Of a stretch of 64,000 bases of DNA, positions 15,401-27,400 are shown in pieces. The notes below the pieces were generated by a model. That model had not been told where the DNA came from, did no database searches, and saw nothing but the letters and a program-made list of their open reading frames with translations. Source of the DNA: Micropterix aruncella (lineage: Eukaryota > Arthropoda > Insecta > Lepidoptera > Micropterigidae); contig OX155951.1 of the NCBI GenBank assembly GCA_944548615.1, positions 36,944,495-37,008,494 of the forward strand, read 5' to 3'. The position numbers and the translations under genes were made by a program. Within the stretch, counting starts at the first letter, position 1. Each line of letters starts with the position of its first letter.

Positions 15401-18400
15401 AGTATCACTCCAGGAATGCATCCAATAACAAAATTCACCAATCAACCGATGATAGATATAGATCCACCAATGTCCCTCAATAGAGTTATTAGTTACGCCG
15501 GGCGAACCCATCACCCCAGAGAGTTATAATGACATTGTGTCATTCTGTCTTCCATGGAGTGAACTTAAAAGACTTAGTGTACAGCATATCCACAGTAAAA
15601 CTACGCCAGCAGACTGTAAGAGTCCGACTCCACACCGCGAGATACTAAGAAGTGACACCAGCGGGCCAACCTCCCGCCCTTACTATCAGATTTGGACGAA
15701 TTTCTATATGGATATATAGAAATATAGATACACACTTTGGAGTGGTAAACTGCTATGGGCGAACCCGCTACCCCACGAAGGTATAACGATACATAAACAT
15801 TCTTTCAACCTTGGGGTAAATGCAGAAACTTAGGAACCTGATAGTCCACTCTCTAGCTCCACCGACGAGCTAGTGAGAGTCGAACGCCTTACTGCGTGGC
15901 ACTGGGGAGTGAACCCAGCGGGTAGCCATGCATCCTCACTACCAGATTTGGCCTGTATTTGTATTTGGCAGTATTTTTAAATATATATTTGAGTTTGTGC
16001 AACAAACTGGCTGAATTGCAATAACTGTATATCTATTGAACCATTAAAAAAATTAGATCCGAATATGCATTCCCTGAATGATATGTTTTGGCCATAAATA
16101 CAAAGAAGTGTTTTTTTTTATATATATTTCTGCGCGCCCACTTCTAAACTGCTATGCAAACTGTATGGAATATAGTTTAACATACCTCAAAATTAAAACT
16201 TATTTGTGTTGATTTTGTTTCCACTTTTCCTTTTAAAAGAAATTTTTGCACCTCCGCGACAATTAGCCTTAATAGTTATAATACTAACCGCTAAAGTTTG
16301 CACTTCTTCCACTGACCGCCACCAGCGCAAAGGACAGAACGCGGACAACACAAACCTTCTTCGTCTTCTTGGTCTGAACCTCGCGGGTGCCCCACGACAC
16401 AACGTTCAGATTCGTGATGGAGTACAGAATGAGAAGCAGGTACATGGACGGTATAGACAACAGGTAAATGATGCCGGGGACGATACACCAAAACTCTTGC
16501 GGGTGCAAACAGGCTGCTATGAAAAATGACCCTGACAACGCAATCAAGAAAATGGCCGACGGCGATCCGAGTCCGTCCTCGCCCAGCTGAAGCGCCGTAC
16601 CCACGATTACGGCCATCATTATGAGCGCATAGCAAGTCGAGAGAATCTGCGCGACGAGAAGCTGTGAACAGACGAATTGGACATACACACACATAGAAAG
16701 CAAACAACACGAACCAAATATGATTCTTCTCGAAACCTAAAGTCTTATATTTAAGGAATTACAGTGGTAGAAAAATGTTATTGATATGATTTTGGGTACA
16801 AACTATGTGATACCATTCCGATGATGCAATACATTTCCAAAGGATTATTTGATTCTATCTCCAAAATCATTGTTTTGAAATAATGAAGAAATAGCATTTC
16901 AAATATCAACCATAAATCCATTTTTGTTGCACTACCATAAAACTTGAAAAACAGAAGGAAATCTTTAGTACCTTTTGACTCTGGCTAAAGTAATTAAAAA
17001 ACTATTTTAAACTTGATTTTGAAAGGATTTTTTTAGTGGTTTCCTTTGGTAACTGGCACGCTTCTGATAATTAGATATATTACCTGTATTTTTCTAGTAA
17101 ACCATAGAAATATAACATTTTTGTTCATTTTAGTTCAAATTAAACAAAATATTCCAGTAGATAAATTACAAAAACAAAACTTTAATTACCAAAAAGTTAA
17201 AAGCATAGGATTTTTATAAAATAGTAGCTTTGCTGTGGCAATTTTTTGTTGTTGTTGTTGTGTGGGGCTTTTCTAAGGTCTTTATGAGCCTTGTAACACT
17301 GCAACCATTGCTCATCTATTGTGTTCGCTACCTACTATAGTTCTGCGCTAAGCCTTGTGTCATTTAAGAACTGCAACAGGCTTTTGGCGCCAGATTGTTT
17401 TACCTCCTCAGGTTGGAGGTAATGATCACCCAAGTGGATGTATCTTTTACGCATCAGCAGGCCACACTCGCATATGAGGTGCAGGGTAGTTTCCTCTGCC
17501 CCTTGGCAGAACCTGCACATTTTTGTGTCTCGGATCTTGAGGTTGTACATGCGTTTGTTAAGGCCACAATGCCCCGTGAGCGCCCTCACCAGTATGCGTA
17601 GATTGTTCCTTTTTAGCAATAAGGCCTCACGGGCCGTCTTAGGGTCGTGAGCCTTAATTAGCGCTTTGGATTGATCAACCCTGGCGTGTTGTTCCAGTGG
17701 TTGACGGATTGTTCTAAACATATTTGTTTGAGCATTAAGTTTGCAAGGTTTTTTGGTACGCCGCAGCAAGGTTCAGGGCCATATAACGTTCCCTTTGCTC
17801 CCGTCTTAGCAAGTTCATTGGCTTTTTCATTTCCCTCGATTCCTGCATGGTCGGGAACCCATCTTAGAATTACCCTGTTCTTTTGTGGCTTTGCTGTGGC
17901 TAAGTCTTATATGAAATGAATGGGAAATGTAACAATGTCGATGCGCACCAAAGATTTCCCCGGTGCGGAAAGACTTTTGTCGCGCGTATTGGAACGCAAA
18001 GCTTTGTCAAAATTTCATTTTACTATAAAAACATGTGCACATTCGAATGTAGCGTTGTGTTGAAATTTTAATTCAATCAACCGACTACTTTTCTACTTTC
18101 GCGAGCACATTTTTTTATTTAAACATAGCAAATGACGTTGACTTCTCAACCTTCAGGATGTTGATCCTGATCCTGAACAACATTTTTGGTAAAATTATTT
18201 CCCGCCTTGAGGTCGTAAAATCTGTTTATCCATGGATTTGAAACGGTGACAAACAGGGCAAAAAGGCCAATATTTCGAATTGTTGCATAACGTACATTTA
18301 TCTAAACTCCATAATGGTTTGCATCATTTAAAACTAAAATTTTGAGCATAATTGACTGTATGTTTAACTGACAGTTTCAGTACCAATTTCTGACTTTATA

Positions 18401-21400
18401 ACCCTGAGACTATCAATGTCATTTGAATTAAACTACTTTCTAACACATAGGCACATACATAAAAGCAACATCATATATTACACTCAAGCAAGCGACATCA
18501 CAGTGAAGTTCCCAACGAAATTCATAGATATTAACAAAGACAGTATTTTCAAACAAAAAGTACATACCTGTATCTCGGATTTACAAGTGAAGCATACGAC
18601 CATAAACAGCATAATAGGAATTATATTGTAGTAGAATGAGGTCCAGTTGTCGATTTTGAACGCGGCCACAAAAGCTCCCACCAACATGAGGAATATAGTT
18701 CCCGGTCCAAGTATGGTGCCACCCATTAACATCATCTGGAGACAAAATTATTCGTTCATTTCAGTTTTTTTTTTAAAACCTGTATATCCGTTGATTGCGC
18801 CATAGACCAATCACTTATGGCCTATGGGTAGATCGGTTGGGGCCGTACGGCCAAGCAATAACTTGATTCGTCGTGAAGCATACTAGGAGTAATCAACAAA
18901 AACCGTAGTAACCCCCTATATGAGTACTACCCAATTTAGCGATCTGGCGCTACTAGCGACCTGGCGATACTAGGAGTAATCAACAAGAAGCCGTAGTATC
19001 ACCCTATATGAGTACTACCCTATTTAGCAACCTAACAACATTAGGAGTAATCAATAAGAAGCCTTAGTACCACCCTGTATGAGTACCACCTATTTATCCT
19101 GGCGACACTAACGTCCTGGCCACCTGGCGACACTAGGAATAATCAAAAAGAAGCCGTAGTACCACCTTATACGAGTACTAGACTATTTAGCAACCTGTCG
19201 ACACTAACGACCTGGTGACCTGGCGACACTAGGAGTAATCATCAAGAAGTCGTAGTACAACTTTACATGAGTACTAGCCTATTTAGCGACCTGGCGACAC
19301 TAGCGACCTGGTGACCTGGCGACACTAGGAGTAATCAACAAGAAGCCCTAGTACCACCCTATATGAGTACTACCCTATTTAGTGGGCTGGCGACACTAGG
19401 GACCTAGCGACCTGGCAACACTCGGAGTAATCAACAAGAAGCCGTAGTACCACCCTATATGAGTACTACCCTATTTAGCAACCTGGTTAACATAATCATA
19501 ATCATAATAATAATTATAATAACAATCATAATCATAATCATAATATTGTAAGTACATTTTTGCAGTCAACCGGAAAAGCCTTACTGTTCACCTTCATGGG
19601 GAGGAAGTTGACGCTCGTGGCCTGCCTGCCAAATCCCTGTTACACCTTTTTAAAGATCTTGGTCTCTCCAGGAAAATAGTCAACTCCTTCCTAAAAAAAT
19701 ATCTAAAGCCACGATTTCCGCATCTCAAATTCTAAGGCTTCGAGGTGGCAAGGTGAACGCTCACATGTGGCGACAGCTGTCTTAAACCTACCACAGTCGG
19801 TGGTTACCCCGGAGTCAAACGCTGACCCCCCAGAAGTGTAATAATTGTATTATGATGGGCCTGACTCCGGTAAGTGAATTCCATGGCAGCTCCATTTGTA
19901 TTTTATTATTTTATAATCAATCAGTCTTATTTATTAGATTTGCTTGGGACACATCTCAGCTCCGTCTTAGTTACGCACTACGTATCTCCACTGATCATAT
20001 CGTATCTCCTTAGGACACAGCGCATACGATGCTTATTTATAAACGATACATAAGCGTTACGTAGCTACGCTGTGTCTGAGCACTAGGCGGTCAATTTAAT
20101 CCTGGCAATACCGAGATGTAACCGGTTATTTTCGCGTTTTGCGTACACAACGCTCATCGAACTGTCAGATCTTTTCGTCGTCGGTTGTTTATGTTGAGGT
20201 GCAATTCGCAATAGATACGTTCCGTTTCGGTTTTATCTTCTCTACAAGTCGTTCTACGCTCTGCTAATATGGGTGATGCAGGCGACAAAAAAAAACGCAA
20301 CGCCAATTGGGATGAACTCGAAAAGGTTTGTATTCAAAACTTTCCTAACCCCAAATACAAGCACGCGATGGCCTTACGTGTTCTTAATCTGTGTTGTTTT
20401 ATCATTTCCAGTCGCTTTTGAAACGTTTGGTGAGTGACCGCATCGATGTCGTGGAGTGCAAAGATGCGACCACAAACACACACAAAAAAAAGAAACAAGC
20501 TTGGCAAGAAATTTGTGAAAGGTGCGTAATATATTTTTTTTATTTACCGATTGAAACGCTGTAGATTTAAGTTACGAGAATGTTACTCTGGCTAGGTATT
20601 CTCCTTTGGCTAAAGGAGAAACACCCACCATGATATTACGTGCGATAAGTCATCGTGTAGTCCTATATGATACCAGATTTTATGGTTAGCTTTAGTCAAT
20701 TTTCGGAATGTTCTATGTCCTAATTTATTTTCATTTAACTTCAGCTTTAATCATCTGAATGGTCGGAAGAGGGACCAAAACCAGATCATCAAGCAGTGGA
20801 GAGGGATGAAGATGATGCTAAAGCAGGTCGTGCACAACTATAATTATTATAACATTGAAATAAAGCGTATTTTTATTTTTACTATAAGATTATTTTTAAT
20901 TTCAGGTCGCGATACAAGAACGAGGGGAATTGACTCAGGGAGAGCAGCGCCAGGATCAGGAGCGAGTAAGAAGGCGAGAGCAGGGACAAGGAATAAGACA
21001 AGAACGGGGACCAACGAGAAATAAGAAGGAAAATGTAAGTCGTCTGAAGTCAAACTGACTGCGAGTGTAAAATACCGCTACCACGAGCGATACGTAAAAT
21101 ATATACTCGAACCATCTAGCGAAACGTAAAATACCGCTAATAAACAATATTTGTGATATTTCACCTATGCTATATGGCACATCGTGCTCAACACTTTCTG
21201 TACTATTTTTCAAGACTTTTTTCCAGATTTAAAAAAAAAAACAAAATAAAGCTATTTTTATTTCTTTTGCTTTCCAATCGCAATTTCGATATTTCAAAAA
21301 CTTTCTTTGAGTCAGTCAAAAAAATACAACTTTTTTCTGGCTACTTTTGATAATTTGCCTATACTTAGGTTTCATTAACAATTTTTTTCATTGTTTTAGC

Positions 21401-24400
21401 ACGAGGACATGCTGAGAAACAAGCTGTTTCTTCTGCAAAAGAAACAGTTGGAGAATAGAGAGAAGCGGGAAATTGCTTTGTATGAGCGAGAAATTGCTTT
21501 GCGTGAGCAGACGATGCGGCATAATGAGGCAATTTATTTAAAAAGAATGGCCATTTTAGACCAGGAATTTGAAAATAATAAAAAGTAATTTGTATGACTG
21601 ATTAGTTTTATTTTACTGTTTAATAAAAATTACGAATAAAGTCCTGTCTGGTGATATCACCAAGGATGTTACGATTCCCGTGGATTTCCTCAGGTTCGTT
21701 TTCTTCCCGTTCATCTATTGCATTAATGAAATCACCTGAAATTAAGTACAAAAATTAGATTATGAAATTTAGAAATATAGAAATATTAAGGAGTTTGTAA
21801 TTCGGTACCGGAAATGCCTTCTTTAAATTCTATCGCCATATTGTGCAGAACCGCAAGGGCCACTATGGTCGTTTTAATATTGTCCAGCGATCCTGTCATT
21901 CCCCGAAGCAAACACTGAAACCTTTGTTTCCACACTCCAAAAAGCCTTTCGACAGGATTCCTGGTACTTATATGAGCTTTATTATAATTTTCTTGCTGGT
22001 TTCTCGGACGTAGGACTGGCGTAAATAAATAACGGCAACAGCCATATCCCGAGTCACCCAGTAGACGACCATGAAATTCGCATGCCTCGAATCTTTCCTT
22101 TAAACGGCTCTCACGGAATATCCGCGAGTCATGTGCACTGCCCCGGTATGAAGCCACAATGTCCCTAATCTTCAAGTTAGCATCAGATACAACCTGAAAA
22201 TTAAAATAGTCTAAAATCGTATGCAGCATCCTTATGGAAAGCAAGCTAATCCAATACTCACTTGCACGTTTATGGAGTAGAAATTTTTGCGGTTGACATA
22301 AAATTGGCCAATATTACCGCCCACTTTCCTTATCCTAATGTGAGTGCCGTCTAGAGCTCCTATAACTGCGGAAAACGGGCAATCCGTGCAAAGTCTGCGA
22401 TGACTGCATCCTGCTTTTGCGTAGTTGACGGCATGTTAATGTAGCGGCCCGAATAAGATGCGATTGCTTCCGCGACGCGTTTTCTGATGACTGACAATGT
22501 CGGCTGACTGAAGCCATGCACATCCGCGCAATCATCTTGTATCTGGCAGATAAACAAATGTATTGGTTTTAGTTGCTAGTAGGTCGTGGATACTGCTGCA
22601 AAAGATAAGCTACATACCTCATTGCGAGCCCAGGAACGAACAGCAGCCGCCACCTGCAGCTCAGGCTTTATTTTACCTCCTCTGCAATCTCCTTCCAAAC
22701 GATCCCTCACCAAGTCGACTATTTTCATAAAGTTCACTTTAGTAAATCGATACTTATATCGAAATTCGTCTTCTGTCAACTCGGTGAACGGGTAAAAACG
22801 TTTTTTGAAGGTTTTGGTAGTCCGCCTCTGTCCTAACATCCGCAGATTATCAGAAAATACCGAATATACCGATAAATCGTCCATTTTATTGATTAACACA
22901 GCGACAAAACCTGTACTTAATTCGCTAAACACGGTCCGATCGGTGCGCAAAGTGACGTTTGAGATAGGACGCGACTGAGCCGTGTCCTAGCGTTAGGCAA
23001 CGTTTATAAATCACGATTTTCGCTCGGCTGTGTCTGAGACGCATCGCAAATTTTAAGTTACGTTTATAAATAATACTGAATGTTCTTATTCAGGAGTCTC
23101 CACACACTTTGCCGTTTGAAATATTTTTGAATTATGTGTGCAACGGATATTTAATAAAAAAATAAATAAACGGGATTTGGTTCAGCTGTTACATAATCAG
23201 ATTCATAATTCTGATTGACTGAGTGATTGACAGAGTCTATTAGGATGAGCAAGAAAATCAAAATCATTATCGGTGATGATTTCACGAATGCATGATGACT
23301 CTTCTTCATTTTAAATTGTCTTCAGCATTGTACTTGTTGATAATTTGGACTCCATTCTAGCAACAACTAGAATTGACAACGGGCGAACCCGTCACCTCAG
23401 GAAGTTTTAACGAGTAGTCTTTCCATCTCCCTGGAGTGAGCGCAGAAGACTTGGACAAAACCGTCCACCGTCAAGCCCCGCCACAAACCCGTAAGAGGCC
23501 AACGCCATAACCGGAAGATAGCCAGGAGTGTTGCCCAGCGGGCTTACGCTCACGCTCTTACTTCCAATTGCGACCAGATTACTCCAGTCTCTCGATTGGT
23601 TACGAGTTCGAGGTCGCTTGCGCGGTCCTCTCCCTTACGTAGCGGTGATACGGTGTCTACGGAATCTATCGCAGACCACGGCATCTTTGGCCCGGCTCTT
23701 CACCCAAAATCGGGTAGTCGAATGGTCGTTTCAAGAGCAGTTGCCGTAAGGTTAACAACTACCCCCGCTCTATAGGAAACAGTACTGTTTCCAGACTCCC
23801 CCAGCTGTCAGTCGGAATGCATAATCGATTAGCTGACTCCGCACGGTGCGCAAACCGTCCAGGAGCACTCGAATGTTGACTCCTAGGGGAGATTGGCCTG
23901 CAAGCCAGAGTCTTACCCGGGCTCACACTTCTGCGTGGAGGCCGCCGGATGGGTGTTGACCCGTGCGATTGGCCGACCTATGGGTCTTAGTAGCCCAACT
24001 GCAACAGGGCCCATTAGATCCAGATACAAAAAAAATAAAAATTAAAAAACAAACCTGGTAAGAAATGTACAAAGTCGAAATGTTGTCGTTAATTTTGATA
24101 GTCCTCTTGTAGTCCATGAGCAAGTCGAGAATGTTGGCCATCGTGGAAGGTACCCAACGCCGTCTCTGATTGTAGAACTCGTTGAATCCCTCGGGGCAGT
24201 GAGTGTATGCATCGGATGCAGCTGAATATTCGACACGGTAGCCTCGCTGTAGTAATAGCGTGCAAAGCCATCGGTCTTCACCTGGAATTTGAAACATTTG
24301 ATGTCTAATAAATGGAAATAAACAAGAAAATGGCTAAGGAATCATCTTTTTTCTGTGTTGCCAGATCTTCAACAGATGTGTGTCTAGGCTACTGCCCAAT

Positions 24401-27400
24401 AGTCTGTAGGATAACATTTTCCATACAGGAAAATTTGCGGTATGTATGTGTAATATTAAAGTAATAGACATAATTATTATAAATGTTAATAATTGCTATC
24501 TTATATTAAATACCTGCCTACATAAAATACAAAATACCTGAAATTATATAGGGTTGTCATAAATTAATACCATTGATTATATAGGTTATTAAATTGCTCA
24601 CTGCCAGACTACGTTTTGACCGCTAGAATTTTACTACAAAATGCAACGTGTAGATGGTACACATAGTTCCAAACATTGATTAAATCTTTTCTTACGCTCG
24701 GTAGCCCAATAGATGGCGTTTTAAATACACCGTTGCAATATTCTATCGCAAAATGAAATAATAATATATTAACAAACAATTTCGAAATCATAGCTCTTCT
24801 TATTTTAATATTATTTACATAAAGATTAATAGATGACTAATAGACTAATAAATACAAACGGAGCTGCCATGGAATTCACCGACCGGAGTCGGGCCCATCA
24901 TAATACTATTTTTTACACTTCTGGGGGGTGAGCAGTGGATTCCGGACTTACGAACCGGCTGTGGTAGGTTTAGGACAGCTGTCTTGCCACATGTGAGCGT
25001 TCACCTTGCCACCCATTCACTCCCCCTTCGAAGCCATAGAATTTGAGATGCGCAAATCGCAGTTTTAGATAATTTTTCTAAGAAAGAGTTGATTATTTTT
25101 CTGGAAAGGCCAAGATCTTTAAAGAGGTGAAATAGAGATTTAGCTGGCAGGCCACGAGCGCCAACTTCCACCGCGTGAAGGTGAAGATGGCATTTTAATA
25201 TCTCCGTATTATTTCTGTTATGTAACCAACTTATATAAAAATGTGATAGATGGCTCTTAGAATTGAATGTTATTATTATTATCATTAGTTAAATAATAGA
25301 TTATAATAATCAATCAGTCCTTCATAAAAAATCATTAATTATCAGTTATAATAGATGGCCAAATAAATAGCTATTAGTTTCGCTGCACAATGCAAACAGC
25401 ACCCCCTGCATGTCGCTGGTGCAGAAGCATTGCCAAAACGTACTATGGCATTGAGCAATCCAATATCCCATATAATCCATACTAATACTAGAAACATAAC
25501 AGGAAGAACATAACATCTGCTTTATATAAATAAATGAATGTATATTTGCTAACGTCTACTTAATATTCACCATTTTCTTAATTTTTTTATGATTATTATA
25601 TAATATTCATGATTATTTTTGGTCTTTTCAAAATGTGTTAGATTCCACTGTGGCAAGAAACTGTATTCTTTTTGCTGGATGTTGCTTTATGTTGCTCATA
25701 ATTGGGTGGCAGCCATTGTTGTACGTTTTTTTGTTTCAGTTTATTATTATATTACTAAATATTTAGCCAAGTGCGATGAAGTTCATTAAATATTTTTAAT
25801 GGGAGCTATCAGAATTTGATTACGTTACTAATATAAAAAGTCTGTCGAAACCATAATCAATTACAAATGACAAGGTTACTAACTTTGCAACATTGTTTTT
25901 AGTAGTTCATCTGTCAGACTACGAAACCGAATGCAAATAAATGGGATGAAAACATGGATAGAGGATTCAATCATTTAGAAAATATAAGGATGTGCTCAAA
26001 AGTCTTTGAGTTCTCATAAAAAATGTTAACAATAGCATACCTTGATCGTATTGAACATAATGCCTGGCTTCATCAGATTTGAGAGTGTATTTTCTCATGA
26101 TGTTGTCGTCCATAAGAGCCTTTCCTCTGAATAGCGAGAAGCAACCCGGGCTACAGAGTACGCAACCAATCATGTGTTCAGTAGCCTTCTGCAGCCAATG
26201 TCCGATAGCGTACTCGAACATCTGGTACCACACCATAGGTCCTGCGTAAAAGAGATATGAGTAATGACTAAATATTAGACTTGTAATATTATGTATATGG
26301 ATAGAAGCTTTTTTAGGTGCTTCAAGGTGAGTTTCTCACTGCACAGACTGTTTTATAATCTACGGTAGCAATTTTGAAACTCACAACTGATTTTGAGCTT
26401 GAGCTAAAGAAGGTATGATAGAAAACGAACCTGATCCGATAGGGTGAATTCTCCCACAAGCAGCTCCGAGATTTTTATTCTTCTTCATCAAATCGATTAG
26501 CAGTCTGACGGCGTGGGGTTGGAAATCAATATCTCCATCTAAAGTCAGTAAGAATGTGTTTTCGGCAATTACTTCTTTGCGGTCAACTGAGATTGGTTGA
26601 TCCATTAGTCTGTGTCCGAGGAGGTAGTACATGTACATCACCTGAAATAAATCATATGCTATTCAAATAATGTATCTAAATATATAAAAATGGATGTCGA
26701 TATACTATCTGCCTGTCTATCTGAGCTTAATACACTCCGAAACCGTTTGACCGATCACTATGAAAGTTGGCACATACATATATGTATATTTTCATGGATA
26801 ATGTTTTTATGGTATACGCTTTGTTCTAACTCACCACTAGATGGCGCTGCAGCACATCAACTTTTATACCGCTCAACCGATCACCATGAAAATTGGTAGA
26901 CATAGACATTTGAACCTGCATAATATTTTCTAGCTATTCACTTTATTGTAACTCGCCACTAGGTAGCGCTGCAGGACATCAACTTATATACCGTTAAACC
27001 GATCGCTATGAAAATAGGTATACATAGGTATTTGATCATAAATATAACATGGGCAACGCCGGGTAATACCACTAGTATTATATAAAAATAAATAAGGATG
27101 TAAGAATATCAATAGTCATTTTAAGTTTAAAATACACTGATAATGATTTTTAAAGCACTTGTATCTAAAGATTCCAAAAAAAAAAATCGCCCCAGTGTAG
27201 AATTTAACAAGAGGCCCCCTTCCCCTACTTACTTACATTCATTATGGCATACAGGATATAATTACTGTATAACTAGCTACATTACATATTTATATTGTAG
27301 CTACATTATAAATCGACGTGTTTATTTGGGGGCATTGCCTCGATCATGTTGCGGAACAAGTTCCCAAGAACTGCAGCGGGCCACGCGAAATCACATAAAA

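Larger units (their letters stand above)
13310..16355. other. Intron between CHS exons 16a and 16b
   Basis: 3.0 kb. Carries a hAT element (13530-14148), two MITEs (14186-14581, 14820-15062) and two truncated copies of the GGGCGAACCCG retroposon family (about 15490-15960). Its length means steric interference cannot by itself enforce mutual exclusion of 16a and 16b. Confidence 0.75.
20030..23085. mobile_element. PIF/Harbinger DNA transposon, near-complete
   Basis: Two convergent genes, a Myb-like protein (plus) and a DDE transposase (minus), end 31 bp apart, the standard Harbinger arrangement. Both flanks carry subterminal TTTATAAACG and GACACAG motifs in inverted orientation (about 20030-20090 and 22975-23070). 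I could not fix the exact ends or the 3-bp target duplication. It lies inside CHS intron 14. Confidence 0.85.
18736..24054. other. CHS intron 14: minisatellite, LINE end, Harbinger, retroposon
   Basis: 5.3 kb, the second largest internal intron of those joined. From left to right it holds a ~90-bp-unit minisatellite, a LINE 3' end, the Harbinger element and a retroposon-family copy next to the exon 14 donor. Confidence 0.85.

Noticed and set aside
16356..16661. Exon 16a as a processed retrocopy
   Set aside because: It covers exactly one exon with working splice sites and no A-tail or target repeat.
18885..19493. Repeat array as a possible CRISPR
   Set aside because: Eukaryotic context, units of 71-98 bp, no unique spacers and no cas genes.
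23528..23749. ORFs in retroposon copies (also at 40097-40447, 36966-37247, 57831-58112)
   Set aside because: Frames are not conserved between copies and differ by indels; no known domain.
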